Assembly (NCBI RefSeq): GCF_013283195.1
Contig: NZ_JABEKT010000001.1
Coordinates: 1,524,795 to 1,588,794, forward strand
Origin: Ensifer adhaerens
GTDB lineage: Bacteria > Pseudomonadota > Alphaproteobacteria > Rhizobiales > Rhizobiaceae
Direction of reading: 5' to 3'
Length of the DNA: 64,000 bases
Shown: positions 1-8,622 of the stretch, in pieces
How positions within the stretch are numbered: position 1 is the stretch's first letter
How the letters are laid out: each line of letters starts with the position of its first letter
Made by a program: the position numbers and the translations under genes
The notes under the pieces: model-generated
Told to the model about the DNA's origin: nothing
Databases searched by the model: none
The model's input: the letters and a program-made list of their open reading frames with translations, nothing else

Positions 1-412
1 GGCGCGTCTCGGCTTCATTCTTGATCCGCCGGATCATCGAGCGCAGGCCGTTTGCGCGCTGCGTCGACAGGTGCTCGATCAGGCCGATCTTGCTGAACGT
101 ATCGATCGCATCCAGCCTGGCGATCTCGGAGGCATGCTTGCCGGAATAGATCGTCAGCACGATGGCGACCAATCCGCGCACGATGTGCGCATCGGATTCA
201 CCTTCGAAGATCAGTACGGGATCTTCCGGGTCACCGGTCGCCTGGGTGGCGAGCCAGACCTGGCTGGCGCAGCCTTGCACCTTGTTCTCGCCGGTGCGCT
301 TGGCTTCCGGCATCTCGGGCAGAGCTTTGCCGAGTTCGATCACATAGCGGTAGCGATCCTCCCATTCGTCGAGGAAGGCGAAGTCGTCGATAATCTGGTC
401 AAGCGTGGTCAT
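1..412 (-). CDS. sufE: SufE-like cysteine desulfuration protein (C-terminus cut by window edge)
   Basis: SufE accepts sulfane sulfur from the SufS cysteine desulfurase for Fe-S cluster assembly in the cytoplasm. Reading leftwards from the ATG at 412, 137 codons stay open to the window edge. The translation has the SufE pattern: an early DDFAFLDEWEDRY segment, then GENKVQGCASQVW, in which the Cys is the sulfur-accepting residue, and later a GLRSMIRRIK segment. The usual family length is about 140 residues, so only a few residues should be missing. No suf partner genes are visible in the window. The identification is by motif and is fairly firm. Confidence 0.85.
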   Translation of the reverse strand, partial: MTTLDQIIDDFAFLDEWEDRYRYVIELGKALPEMPEAKRTGENKVQGCASQVWLATQATGDPEDPVLIFEGESDAHIVRGLVAIVLTIYSGKHASEIARLDAIDTFSKIGLIEHLSTQRANGLRSMIRRIKNEAETR

Positions 413-605
413 GGTCCAGTCCGATTGTCGGCACCATCAGGCGGCGCCCGTCGCCGCTCGAGAGCGATGCCTATACCGCGCGATCCTCGCCAGCCCTGAC
501 GGCATCGCGATCGGCGTGACGTTCATATAGGTGATGGTAGCACAGATGAGAACCGCGAATCGCCACTCGGATGCGTCAGCGCTCATTTCGGTCGAAGCTG
601 CTGCG

Positions 606-1340
606 CTAGATCGAAACGCTTGTGGGAATTGTTACGGCGCTGGCAGTCGCGCCGGCTGTGCCCGCCGCATCGAGAGATGCCATCGAGGTGGCGAGGGTGT
701 TGCTTGCCTTTCTCGCGTCATCTGCATCGTTGCCCGCACCTTTGGCGCGCAGATCCTGTTCTGCCTTCCTCAGCACTTGCTTGAGCTGCTCGGCAAGCGC
801 CTTGAACTCCGCGATCGTCCTTGCGTCGGAGCTGTCCTGCGAGCCGTCGGAGCTGAATTCGCGATAGGCGCGCTCCACGAAGGACGAAGGCTGCGGCTTG
901 TCGTGATCGTTGCTTTCTTCGCCGCCTGCATTTGCCGCCTCGGCTGTACTTGCCTGCATCGCCGCCATGGCAGCCGTTGTTGCCGCGGATTCAGCACCTG
1001 CCGTGGCGTCGCTGCCTCCGCCTGTCATGCCGGTCGAGCCACCGCCGGCGAATTGCTGTGCGGCGGCGCCAAGCTGCTGGGCCAGCTGTTTTGCAAGCCG
1101 CGCGAGCGTTTCCGGGTCCGAAGCCCAAAACCGCAGCATTCGCAGTTGTTCCTTCAGCTCGTCCAGCTTCTTCTTGGCCACGGCCTTGCGGCTGGCAGTG
1201 GTTTCTTCATCCGCGCGCAAGAGATTGAGAAGAGGAGACCCGTTCTTTTGCTCCAGCGCTGCCGCATCGGTCGCGGCTGGCGATCCGGTTGTGGTCGCAC
1301 GCGTCGCGCCGGCATTTGAAAAGAACCCGTATATCTGCAT
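606..1340 (-). CDS. Conserved hypothetical protein, Ala/Gln-rich with helical segments
   Basis: A 244-residue protein with an ATG at 1340. No catalytic family is recognised. Residues of about 50-80 (KKKLDELKEQLRMLRFW) and 170-200 (FKALAEQLKQVLRKAEQDLR) look like amphipathic or coiled-coil helices, joined by a low-complexity Ala/Gly/Ser/Thr linker. There is no signal peptide or membrane segment. It lies in the same direction as the downstream sufE-like gene, with 193 bp between them, and is separated from the DUF5330 gene by a strong terminator, so it probably has its own promoter. The reading frame is better supported than the overlapping plus-strand frames, which are Arg/Cys-rich shadows. 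Function unknown. Confidence 0.65.
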   Translation of the reverse strand: MQIYGFFSNAGATRATTTGSPAATDAAALEQKNGSPLLNLLRADEETTASRKAVAKKKLDELKEQLRMLRFWASDPETLARLAKQLAQQLGAAAQQFAGGGSTGMTGGGSDATAGAESAATTAAMAAMQASTAEAANAGGEESNDHDKPQPSSFVERAYREFSSDGSQDSSDARTIAEFKALAEQLKQVLRKAEQDLRAKGAGNDADDARKASNTLATSMASLDAAGTAGATASAVTIPTSVSI

Positions 1341-1430
1341 CGGGGCAGTAGTCTCCGCTGAATGTGCGGGGACCTAAACAGCCATGTCTTGTGCGAGCCT
1401 GTCGCTGGACCGCCCTTCGGTTGCAGCCCG

Positions 1431-1471
1431 AAAAAAGAAAAACGCCGCGAGGGGATGGGTTCCTCGCGGCG
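1431..1471 (-). terminator. Rho-independent terminator of the DUF5330 gene
   Basis: A perfect 10-bp stem (CGCCGCGAGG at 1443-1452 with CCTCGCGGCG at 1462-1471) and a 9-nt loop. Read on the minus strand it is followed by a T-rich run (complement of the A-rich 1431-1442). It lies about 85 bp beyond the stop of the leftward gene at 1555-2010. Confidence 0.85.
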
Positions 1472-1554
1472 GCCGCATGAAGGCGGCAAGTCAGGCAGTG
1501 TCAAAGGATGTTTCGGCGGCGGTCGGACGGACCTGCTGTTGCCGGAAGAAATGC

Positions 1555-2010
1555 TTACTGGGTCAGCGATGCCTTGGGATCGAGGCGCTTTTCCGGAACC
1601 GGGGTCCGCTTGAAAATTGGAGCAGCGTCCGCGGCGGTCTGTTCGACGGGAGCTGCCAGTTGATCGGCGGTCTCGGCCACCTGGCCCACGGTTCCGGTCG
1701 TTACCTTGGCGTCGGGCTTGATCGCATCGGTCTCGGCGAACTGCGTGTCGAGGAATTCGTAGGCGATGCGGGCGCCTTCACGGGCTCGATGGCCGAGTGC
1801 GACGAAGGTTTCAGCACCTTTCTCGCAGACGTCAGGCTTCTGGATGCAGATGGCGCTGATGTACTGGAAGGCCTCGTTGGCGGCAGAGAAAGTATCGCCG
1901 AGCTCGACCTTCGGTCCGTGCTCCAGCTTCTCCGCGCTCGACGGATCGAGGAACGGCAGCAGTACCAGTACCATCGAAAACCAGAATGTCGCCTTGATGA
2001 GAAACCACAT
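1555..2010 (-). CDS. DUF5330 family protein, N-terminal membrane anchor
   Basis: A 151-residue protein starting MWFLIKATFWFSMVLVLLPF, a hydrophobic N-terminus that can act as a signal anchor or signal peptide. The rest is soluble, with a conserved-looking central part containing two Cys (ICIQKPDVC, about residues 55-62) that could form a disulfide in the periplasm, and a low-complexity C-terminus. It matches what I remember of the Rhizobiales-specific DUF5330 family, whose role is unknown. It is monocistronic, ended by the terminator at 1431-1471. The family assignment is from memory of the N-terminal pattern and could be wrong. Confidence 0.7.
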   Translation of the reverse strand: MWFLIKATFWFSMVLVLLPFLDPSSAEKLEHGPKVELGDTFSAANEAFQYISAICIQKPDVCEKGAETFVALGHRAREGARIAYEFLDTQFAETDAIKPDAKVTTGTVGQVAETADQLAAPVEQTAADAAPIFKRTPVPEKRLDPKASLTQ

Positions 2011-2628
2011 GTTCTGCCCATCCTGTATTCGGCTGCCGCGCCCGCCGGTCTTCTAGCCGGTTTTTCCGCCTTCGGCATCCTGGAGCGCCGCTGTATCCCC
2101 TGATACCCGTTCACGCCCGCCGTCGTTTCCATGAGGACCGCCGTCTTTCGTCGTCCGGCCCTTTGTTGAGACGGACATTAGGCAGGGAATCACAAGACCG
2201 CATTTCAAAAACCCGCAGCATTTGTTTCGAATTTTAATGAAATTCCCGATTTCGAGGATTTGCGGGGCATTTGTGTCGCATTTTAGCTTTTGCCGTTAAG
2301 GATCGTGGCGGCGGTCCGCCGGCAAAGCCTGAAAGCGTAGGCAACGGCACCGGAGCGCCTTGCCCAAATCCTTAACGAGAGGCGGAAAATGCACGGAAAT
2401 CCGTTGCTTACGCCCCGTTAACCACAAGAAATGAAGGTCACGCGAATTGCCTCAAAACGGGATTTTTCAGGCATTTGGCGCCGTTCCGGGACAGTCCCGC
2501 TTATTCTTTCATTAAGCCGGGGATGCGAGATTCCGACATGTCACGAGGCAGTTCGAATGGCGGCCCGCATGAAGCGGAAAACGGTCACGCTCAGTCTCGC
2601 AAGAACAACAAATGTGGCAGGGTAAGGC
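2011..2628. other. Intergenic region, divergent promoters of the DUF5330 and divJ-like genes
   Basis: About 620 bp without a convincing gene. It has AT-richer stretches around 2170-2290 with several TTAA/TTAACC-like words (for example 2418-2423), but no two half-sites at the 7-nt spacing expected of a full CtrA box. A 64-codon plus-strand frame at 2431-2625 and a short frame from an ATG near 2538 were considered and not accepted as genes. Confidence 0.5.
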
Positions 2629-4224
2629 GTGAGCGTATTGCGTGACATGGTTGGCAGATGGACGTCCCGCGTGGACGAGGCCGCTGCCCTGTGGCTGCCC
2701 CGCCGCGAGGCCGGTTCCGCCGTCGGCCGCCGGGACCTCAAGCGTCTGCGCACGGTCGCTGCAGTCTCCCTGACCACGCTTCCGGCAGTCCCGCTTGCAC
2801 TCGCGCTCGCCATGCCCGTTTCCTCCGCATTGCCGCTCGGCACAGCCCTCTGGGCGTCCGCCTCGCTGCTGGCCGCTGCAGCTGCCATTGCGCGTGGGCG
2901 TGGCAAGCAAGGTGGCGAGACGCTTGATCTCGATGCGGCGACACACGAGCTTCCTGATCTTTCGGCCGCCTACGACCTTTTCGCCGGTCTCGTCACCGTG
3001 CACGACCTGCGTGGCAATGTTCTCTCCGTGCATGGCCGCGACGCCGCCGAGCATTTGACGCTGATGCGCGACCCGGCTGGCCGCGGCTTCATCGAGCAGA
3101 TCCATGTCTCCGACCGCATCACGTTCCTGAGCGCGATCGACATTCTGCGCCAGGGCGGCGAGCGGGCGACCGTCAACATTCGCATCGAGCGTCGTTCGCA
3201 GCCGACGGAAGGCGAACAATTCGTTCATATGTGCTGCGAGCTTGCACCGCTTCTCGATCGCAACGGCGGTCTGAAGGCGATCCTTGCGCAGTCGCGCGAT
3301 GTCTCGCAGGAAGCGCGGCTGCGCGCCGAAGCGGCGGCGAGAACGGCGGAAGCGGAATCGGCAAACGATGCCAAGACCCGTTTCCTTGCCGCCGTCAGCC
3401 ACGAGCTGCGTACGCCGCTCAATGCCATCCTCGGCTTCTCCGACGTCTTGACCGGCGAATACTTCGGTCGTCTGGAGAACGACCGCCAGCGCGAATATGT
3501 CAGCCTGATCCACCAGTCGGGCGAACACCTTCTGTCCGTCGTCAACACCATGCTCGACATGAGCAAGATCGAGGCGGGCCGCTACGAACTGGTTCCTGAA
3601 CCCTTCCGCGTGGTCGAAGCGGTCTCCGCCTGCGAAGCAATGCTGTCGCATCAGGCGCAGGAGAAGGGCGTCAAGCTGGCAAGCCGCGTGACCCGCAACG
3701 TTGGCGAGATCAATGCCGACCAGCGCGCCTTCCAGCAGGTTCTCATCAATCTTGTCGGGAACGCCATCAAGTTCACCGATCAGGGTGGCATGGTGACGAT
3801 CGACGCCGAGCTTGACGGTCCTTCCCTGAAGCTGACAGTCAGCGACACAGGTATTGGCATCGCCGCCGACAAATTGCAGATGTTGGGGCAGCCCTTTGTC
3901 CAGATCCAGAACGACTACACCCGCCGCTACGAGGGCACCGGCCTCGGTCTGTCGCTGGTCAAGGGCCTCGTGGCGCTTCACGGTGGCGAGATTACGATCC
4001 GTAGCCGTGAACGCGAAGGCACGGTGATTACCGTTACGCTGCCTTGTGACGGCTCCGGCATCGTCGAGGCCAACCGCGAAGAACAGCGCTCGGCCGTGAC
4101 TGTCGAATTTCCGCCGCGGCTGAGAGATAACGACACGCAGGCGGTTGCCGATGGCGACCGATTCGAAAGGACGGGTTCGAGCGAGGAACGGGGATATGGC
4201 GCCGCGCAAGCGAAAACAGCCTGA
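2629..4224 (+). CDS. divJ: DivJ-like membrane sensor histidine kinase
   Basis: A 531-residue sensor kinase, GTG start. The N-terminus has two hydrophobic segments (about residues 45-90), then a PAS-like region (about 100-235), a HisKA domain with the phospho-acceptor His258 in SHELRTPLNAILGF, and a HATPase_c domain with N, G1 (DTGIGI) and G2 (GTGLGLSL) boxes. In Sinorhizobium meliloti DivJ phosphorylates the single-domain regulator DivK and so controls CtrA and cell division; I recall its gene a short distance from feuPQ, as here. A PleC-like kinase with the same HisKA signature is encoded at 29915-32275. The 3' end overlaps the start of the next gene, so the two are co-transcribed. The kinase family is certain; the name divJ rests on synteny and domain type. 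Confidence 0.75.
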   Translation: MSVLRDMVGRWTSRVDEAAALWLPRREAGSAVGRRDLKRLRTVAAVSLTTLPAVPLALALAMPVSSALPLGTALWASASLLAAAAAIARGRGKQGGETLDLDAATHELPDLSAAYDLFAGLVTVHDLRGNVLSVHGRDAAEHLTLMRDPAGRGFIEQIHVSDRITFLSAIDILRQGGERATVNIRIERRSQPTEGEQFVHMCCELAPLLDRNGGLKAILAQSRDVSQEARLRAEAAARTAEAESANDAKTRFLAAVSHELRTPLNAILGFSDVLTGEYFGRLENDRQREYVSLIHQSGEHLLSVVNTMLDMSKIEAGRYELVPEPFRVVEAVSACEAMLSHQAQEKGVKLASRVTRNVGEINADQRAFQQVLINLVGNAIKFTDQGGMVTIDAELDGPSLKLTVSDTGIGIAADKLQMLGQPFVQIQNDYTRRYEGTGLGLSLVKGLVALHGGEITIRSREREGTVITVTLPCDGSGIVEANREEQRSAVTVEFPPRLRDNDTQAVADGDRFERTGSSEERGYGAAQAKTA

Positions 4225-5161
4225 ACGCAAGAAGGCGGCGCGTCCCGCGCCAGGCCTTGCCATGCGTGGGCTGGCGCTCGCCGGCCGAGGTGTTGCGCTT
4301 GCCGGCCGGGTGGTCGCCCGCCACCCCTTGAGTGCCGGCGGTACGGCTGCCTTTGCCGTTGTGTTCTCGTTCGTTGCTGCCAACGCCATGTGGTATCAGC
4401 ACGGCTCACATCCATCACCTCTGCTTCGCACCCGCGTGCCGCTCGTCAGTCCCGAGACGGCCGAGCGCATCGCCGTCGCCAAGGGCGCCGAGATCGAGCC
4501 GCGCAATGTCACGACCTTCGTCATCAAGCGCGAGGGCGACAAAGACGCGGAGAGCGTCGAAGACGTGATTGCAGCATCATCATCCGAAGCGCCGTTGGAA
4601 AAGCCGACGCCCGAGCGGGTCGCCTCCGTGCCGGACACATCCGCGTCGCCGCTGGTCGCGGACGTCCAGAAGGAATTGGGACGCATCGGTCTTTACGATG
4701 GCGTGCCGGATGGGCGCCCGGGCCCACGCACGTCGGCCGCCATCCTGCGGTTCGAGAAACAGGCCGGGCGGCCCCAGACGGGGATCGCGAGCGCCGAGCT
4801 TCTGCACACGCTGCGCGCCACGTCGGGCCCGAAGCTGGCAGCCGCCATGCCTGCAAACCGGCCCTACGCCGACCCGAAACAGGCCGTTGCCGACGTTGAC
4901 CCGGTCGCTGCCGCCATCCGTTCGGCCGAGACGGACAAGATGCTGATCCCGCGGGCCGAAATCCCGGTTTCCAGCGAACTGGTGCTGAACATCCAGAAGG
5001 GGTTGAGCAATCTCGCCTACGCCGACATTGTCGTCGACGGCGTTGCCGGAGATCAGACGCGCGCTGCGATCCGCCATTTCGAAAAGCACTACCGCCTGCC
5101 GCAGACCGGCGAGCCCAATCCCAAAGTACTGAAGAAGCTCAAGGAGATCGGCGCGCTCTGA
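4196..5161 (+). CDS. Membrane-anchored protein with two peptidoglycan-binding domains
   Basis: With the ATG at 4196 (GAGG nine bases upstream) the protein has 321 residues; an in-frame TTG at 4145 and ATG at 4151 are alternatives. A basic N-terminus (RKRKQPERKK) is followed by one hydrophobic segment (about residues 50-68). Two PG_binding_1-like repeats follow, around 160-215 (VQKELGRIGLYDGVPDGRPGP) and 265-320 (IQKGLSNLAYADIVVDG), both ending in a helix like IRHFEK. Such domains bind the peptide or glycan of peptidoglycan, so the protein probably links the inner membrane to the wall. It starts inside the 3' end of the divJ-like gene, suggesting translational coupling and a shared envelope or division role. 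Confidence 0.8.
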   Translation: MAPRKRKQPERKKAARPAPGLAMRGLALAGRGVALAGRVVARHPLSAGGTAAFAVVFSFVAANAMWYQHGSHPSPLLRTRVPLVSPETAERIAVAKGAEIEPRNVTTFVIKREGDKDAESVEDVIAASSSEAPLEKPTPERVASVPDTSASPLVADVQKELGRIGLYDGVPDGRPGPRTSAAILRFEKQAGRPQTGIASAELLHTLRATSGPKLAAAMPANRPYADPKQAVADVDPVAAAIRSAETDKMLIPRAEIPVSSELVLNIQKGLSNLAYADIVVDGVAGDQTRAAIRHFEKHYRLPQTGEPNPKVLKKLKEIGAL

Positions 5162-5319
5162 CGCACCGTCTCCGGCAAGGTCAGGCAACCGGGGTGCCCA
5201 TGGCACGGCGTCTTTGATGCGTCGTGCAGGCGCGCCAGCCAACGACTTGGGAGGCCGCGGTGCTTCCTCGCGGCGCATCCGGTTTGCAAGCCCGCCGCCG
5301 CCCGTGTACAGGCATCACC

Positions 5320-5679
5320 ATGCGCCTCAAATCCCACATCTTCGTCTCCGCCTTGCTACGCCGTGCTTTCGCGCTCGGGGGGTATGCGGCCGTCCTGCGC
5401 AAAGGGGCGGAGGACGCCGGCGCGATCTTCATCCGCCAGCGTACGCGCATGGGGACCGAGACGCTGTTTGCGCCGGCGCCGCAAAATTTCTTCGAAGACG
5501 ACGCCGATACCGGCCGCAAGTTCGAGACGCGGCTGAAGGATCGTGACGGCGATGCGGTGGAGGATGCGCTTGCTCGCGAAATCCGCTTCGATCCGGATTG
5601 CTGGATCGTCGAGATCGAACTGGATGATCGCGCCGATCTGTTCGATGTCGTGCCGGACGAGGGAAAAAGTCTCTCTTGA
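5320..5679 (+). CDS. DUF1491 family protein
   Basis: A 119-residue soluble protein. The frame is open further upstream, but the ATG at 5320 begins the conserved part (MRLKSHIFVSALLRRAF). The remainder has the pattern typical of DUF1491: GAIFIRQ, an acidic centre, and a C-terminal CWIVEIE block. The function of the family is unknown. It follows the peptidoglycan-binding gene by about 160 bp on the same strand and may belong to the same transcript. No Cys or His constellation suggesting a metal site is visible. Confidence 0.8.
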   Translation: MRLKSHIFVSALLRRAFALGGYAAVLRKGAEDAGAIFIRQRTRMGTETLFAPAPQNFFEDDADTGRKFETRLKDRDGDAVEDALAREIRFDPDCWIVEIELDDRADLFDVVPDEGKSLS

Positions 5680-5758
5680 AACATCCGTGAGAGGCGCTTG
5701 CCTCTCCACTTGGAATGGAACGCGCTCGGTCGTGCACAGAGCTCGCTGCGGCTGAAAA

Positions 5759-6805
5759 CTATCGGCGGCCGAACACACGTTGCGCCCTGGCGCCACCGAT
5801 GGCCGGAGCGACCTTGCGGATGGCGGGCTGACGGGCATCATTGGCATGGTCGTCGGCAAGATAGGCCTGGTGCCGTGCTGTGGGCGCGTCTTCCCGCGCG
5901 TCCGACTGCAGCCAGGCGTCAAGCCGCTCTCTGCTTGACTTCGGGTCCATTGTGCCGGTCAAGGCTTCCGCGCGGCTGGCCCCGCCGATGCGCTCGGCGA
6001 GATGCGGATAGAGCGATTGCAGGACGAAGATGAGATCGTCGCTTGGCAGCGAAAGGGCAATCAGGCTCGTCGCCAGCTGCTGGCCGGAGACGTCGAGAAG
6101 AATGCGCTCGACCAGAGGGCCGCCGGCATCGAGCGCCGTCGCCAGCGCACGAGAGAACAGGATGATCTCACCGCTCCGAGCAAAACGCACCAGCAGCGCG
6201 CTGTGCAGCCCGCTGATCGGGACGATGGTGGACGCGGCTTCGCGCGCACCGGTACGCGCAAGCGCCTTTATCTCCGCGCGCAGGCTCTCCTCGCGCGCGG
6301 CTCGATCCACTTCGGCGTCGGCATCCGGCTCGGCCGAAGCTGACGGAGCCGTGACTGGTCGTTGCTGCACGTCTGGGCGGGCGGAAAGACCCGCGGGGTT
6401 GTGGTGTTCGACCAAGGCATCGATGACGGACGGGGACAGGGCGGCGCGGCGCGCAATCGCGCTAGCATGCGCCGCGCTGTGCTGGCGGATGATGCCGATC
6501 AGCGTTCGATCCGAAAGCGCTTGCGAGCGGGTCAGGAAAATGGCGGCGATCGAGATCGGCATGCTGCCGATCAAAGCTGCGACCGGTTCGGGAACATGGG
6601 GGCATTGCGACAGCGCGGCGGCGGCCTGACGGCGCGCTTCGCTGCTGGAGCCGAGGAACAGGGGTTCGAACAGTTCGGAAAACTGCTTCATATCGGACTT
6701 GCGCGGAATTCGCAGGCTCTCGAAACCGCTGACGGTTGCCATCAGGACGACGTCCTTCAAGCGGCCCGTCTGTGGCCTTTCCAACTCACGAAAGCGATCC
6801 GTCAC
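5759..6805 (-). CDS. DUF2336 family protein
   Basis: A 348-residue protein, probably starting at GTG 6805, which has AAGGA six bases upstream; the frame extends to 6862 without a better start. The sequence is built from helical repeats resembling HEAT units (ARRAALSPSVIDALVEH, TLIGIIRQHS), as in DUF2336 proteins of alphaproteobacteria. There is no signal peptide or catalytic motif. Some DUF2336 genes are linked to the cell cycle in alphaproteobacteria; that is family background and is not shown here. It is convergent with the DUF1491 gene and divergent from the SH3 gene; a near-consensus CtrA box lies in the divergent promoter region. Confidence 0.75.
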   Translation of the reverse strand: MTDRFRELERPQTGRLKDVVLMATVSGFESLRIPRKSDMKQFSELFEPLFLGSSSEARRQAAAALSQCPHVPEPVAALIGSMPISIAAIFLTRSQALSDRTLIGIIRQHSAAHASAIARRAALSPSVIDALVEHHNPAGLSARPDVQQRPVTAPSASAEPDADAEVDRAAREESLRAEIKALARTGAREAASTIVPISGLHSALLVRFARSGEIILFSRALATALDAGGPLVERILLDVSGQQLATSLIALSLPSDDLIFVLQSLYPHLAERIGGASRAEALTGTMDPKSSRERLDAWLQSDAREDAPTARHQAYLADDHANDARQPAIRKVAPAIGGARAQRVFGRR

Positions 6806-6886
6806 GATAAATCCTTGCACGCAAAACATGATTGCCATTGCCGGCGACCCGGAACGGCACACGTCACTAAAAATAAAAGAAAAGCG

Positions 6887-6902
6887 TTAGCGTACTGTTA
6901 AC
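6887..6902 (+). promoter_or_regulatory. Near-consensus CtrA box
   Basis: TTAG-N7-TTAAC, one mismatch from the CtrA consensus TTAA-N7-TTAAC, in the region between the divergent DUF2336 and SH3 genes. Seen by eye only; a single-mismatch site could occur by chance. Confidence 0.4.
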
Positions 6903-7123
6903 TATGGAGGTTGGGGCTTTATTCAGGCTTGCGGCGCGCAAGCCGCCGGCGGTTTTGTGTGGTTTCTGCCGTAAAGCCTTGCTTGCTGTGGGTTCGATCG
7001 CCTCCAGCCTTAAAAAATCCACAAGCGGCTTTAAGTGATCGCGGTGACGGTGAAGGGTTCCGGACGCCCGCCGACGCAAGAAGGCTTAGTGAAGAGGGGC
7101 CTTCCGATGGGAGACAGCTTACT

Positions 7124-7867
7124 GTGAAGAAAATAGTGTTGCGCGCGGCGGCCATATGCGCGCTTTTCCTGGCGCCGGCGATCGCCGAGGCTGCAGAGGG
7201 ATTTGCAACTGCCAACGTCAATATGCGGTCCGGTCCAAGCACGCGCTATCCGGCGGTGTCGATGATCCCGGCCGGCGAGTCCGTTGAAATCCACGGCTGC
7301 CTTGCTGACCTGCCCTGGTGCGACGTTTCCTTTTATGGCGGCCGCGGCTGGGTAGCGGGGCGCTATGTGCAGGCGAACTATCGCCGCAACAGGGTCTATG
7401 TCGAACCGCAATATTACCGCCCGCTCGGTATCCCGACGGTGGTCTTCCAGTTTGATCGCTACTGGGACCGCAACTATCGCAGCCGTGACTTCTATCGAGA
7501 CCGTGACCGCTGGCGCCGCGGGCCGGATTGGGTCGACGACAACCGTCGCCCGCGGGACTGGGAGCGTCAGCGCGACCGTGATCGCCGCGACTGGGAACGC
7601 GACCGCGCCCGGCAGGAGCGCGAGTGGACGCGCGACCAGGCGCGCGAGCAGCGCGAACGGGATCGAGATCGCCAGAACTGGGAGCGCAACCGAAGAGATG
7701 GCGAACGTTGGGACGATCAGGCGGGAGGCGACAACCGCCGCGAATGGGAGCGTCGCCGTGATCGCGAAGGCGTCCGTGTCCGGGAAGATTTCGAGGATGG
7801 TTATGGCGGCGCGCGCCCAGCCCCGCTCATTCGATGCCAGGCGATGGACCCATCCTGCGTAGAATGA
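7124..7867 (+). CDS. Secreted SH3-domain protein with a long charged WERDR-rich tail
   Basis: A 247-residue exported protein starting at GTG 7124 (GGGAG ten bases upstream); the longer frame upstream has no export signal. A signal peptide (cut after about residue 23, AIAEA) is followed by a bacterial SH3_3 domain (about 24-85: VNMRSGPSTRYP, VEIHGCLADLPWCDVSF, GRGWVAGRYV) that probably binds peptidoglycan. A Tyr-rich linker leads to some 120 residues of irregular Trp-Glu-Arg-Asp-Arg repeats, then a short end with one Cys pair region (RCQAMDPSC). Similar SH3 proteins with Arg/Asp tails are common in Rhizobiales, with unknown role. A possible terminator follows at 7915-7945. Confidence 0.75.
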   Translation: MKKIVLRAAAICALFLAPAIAEAAEGFATANVNMRSGPSTRYPAVSMIPAGESVEIHGCLADLPWCDVSFYGGRGWVAGRYVQANYRRNRVYVEPQYYRPLGIPTVVFQFDRYWDRNYRSRDFYRDRDRWRRGPDWVDDNRRPRDWERQRDRDRRDWERDRARQEREWTRDQAREQRERDRDRQNWERNRRDGERWDDQAGGDNRREWERRRDREGVRVREDFEDGYGGARPAPLIRCQAMDPSCVE

Positions 7868-7914
7868 TGTGCGTGAAATGAAGAAGCGGCGGGCGGTTTT
7901 GCCCTCGCTTTCAG

Positions 7915-7945
7915 ACGGGCGGCCCTTGGGTCGCCCGTTTCCGTT
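7915..7945 (+). terminator. Possible terminator after the SH3 gene
   Basis: ACGGGCG (7915-7921) pairs with CGCCCGT (7932-7938) around a 10-nt loop, followed by TTTCCGTTTT. The U-tract is interrupted, so this is only a probable Rho-independent terminator. Confidence 0.5.
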
Positions 7946-8024
7946 TTCGCACGGGCTTTCGGCTTGTCGTCGGAACCATTGTTGTTTCGATGCGTTGAGG
8001 CCGGGCAAGAGAAGGAGCGTTGCA

Positions 8025-8309
8025 ATGGTAGAAAAGAAACTGCAGGCGGTGGCTGACACGATCGAAAGTGAAGTGGAAACATCGGCAGCCCGGGTCGAGT
8101 TGGAGGCGCAGATTGCGGAGTTGCGCGCCGAGATCAGCCGACTGACCGAGACCGTTTCGGCGATAGGCACTGGTGCCAAGGCGGTGGTGCAGGGTGAAGC
8201 GGAATTGATGACGGAGCGGGTGCGCGAGCGCGTCCGCGAAGAGCCGATTTCGACGCTTCTGACCGTTGCCGGTGTTTCGTTCCTCTTTGGCCTGTTATCC
8301 AGGCGCTAG
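8025..8309 (+). CDS. DUF883-type (YqjD/ElaB-like) tail-anchored protein
   Basis: A 94-residue protein with ATG 8025 preceded by GAAGGAG. Residues 1-70 form a long charged helix or coiled coil (VELEAQIAELRAEISRLTETV), and the C-terminus has one hydrophobic segment (ISTLLTVAGVSFLFGLLS) followed by RR. This is the arrangement of YqjD/ElaB proteins, which in E. coli sit in the inner membrane by the C-terminal helix and bind ribosomes in stationary phase. The family link is by layout and is probable, not certain. It stands alone between the SH3 gene and the CtrA box at 8404. Confidence 0.7.
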   Translation: MVEKKLQAVADTIESEVETSAARVELEAQIAELRAEISRLTETVSAIGTGAKAVVQGEAELMTERVRERVREEPISTLLTVAGVSFLFGLLSRR

Positions 8310-8403
8310 CCGTTCCCCGTCCGCCCAAAGCTGTTACCCCGGATACAGTGTTTAGTTTTTCCGGGGGACATACTGCCCTTAGGTTCGGGGCGCAGATGCG
8401 GCG

Positions 8404-8420
8404 TTAACCATCTGTTAACC
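8404..8420 (+). promoter_or_regulatory. Perfect CtrA binding box
   Basis: TTAA-CCATCTG-TTAACC fits the full CtrA consensus TTAA-N7-TTAACC without mismatch. It lies about 200 bp upstream of the 57-residue ORF at 8623 and about 100 bp after the DUF883 gene, so it most likely controls a promoter for the small gene. The match is seen in the sequence; binding is an inference from the known alphaproteobacterial motif. Confidence 0.65.
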
Positions 8421-8622
8421 AGCCTATGGCTCAATCGAAGCGGACCGTCTATGATTGGTCTGTACCACTCGAGCAAGCCGCAACCTCCGGGCGACCGGAA
8501 GAAGGAGAAGATGAGAAAAGCGCGCCTGTCCGGGTTATGCCCGGGAAAATGCGCTGGCCCCGAAAGGGCAGGGTGAAATCTGTACGGTAGTTCATCCGTC
8601 TCAAGCCTTTATGGAGACGAGC

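Noticed and set aside
2431-2625. 64-codon plus-strand frame before the divJ-like gene
   Set aside because: No ribosome site or conserved pattern; likely leader sequence.
7500-7800. Possible DNA tandem repeat in the SH3 gene
   Set aside because: The repetition is in charge pattern of the protein; the DNA units are irregular.
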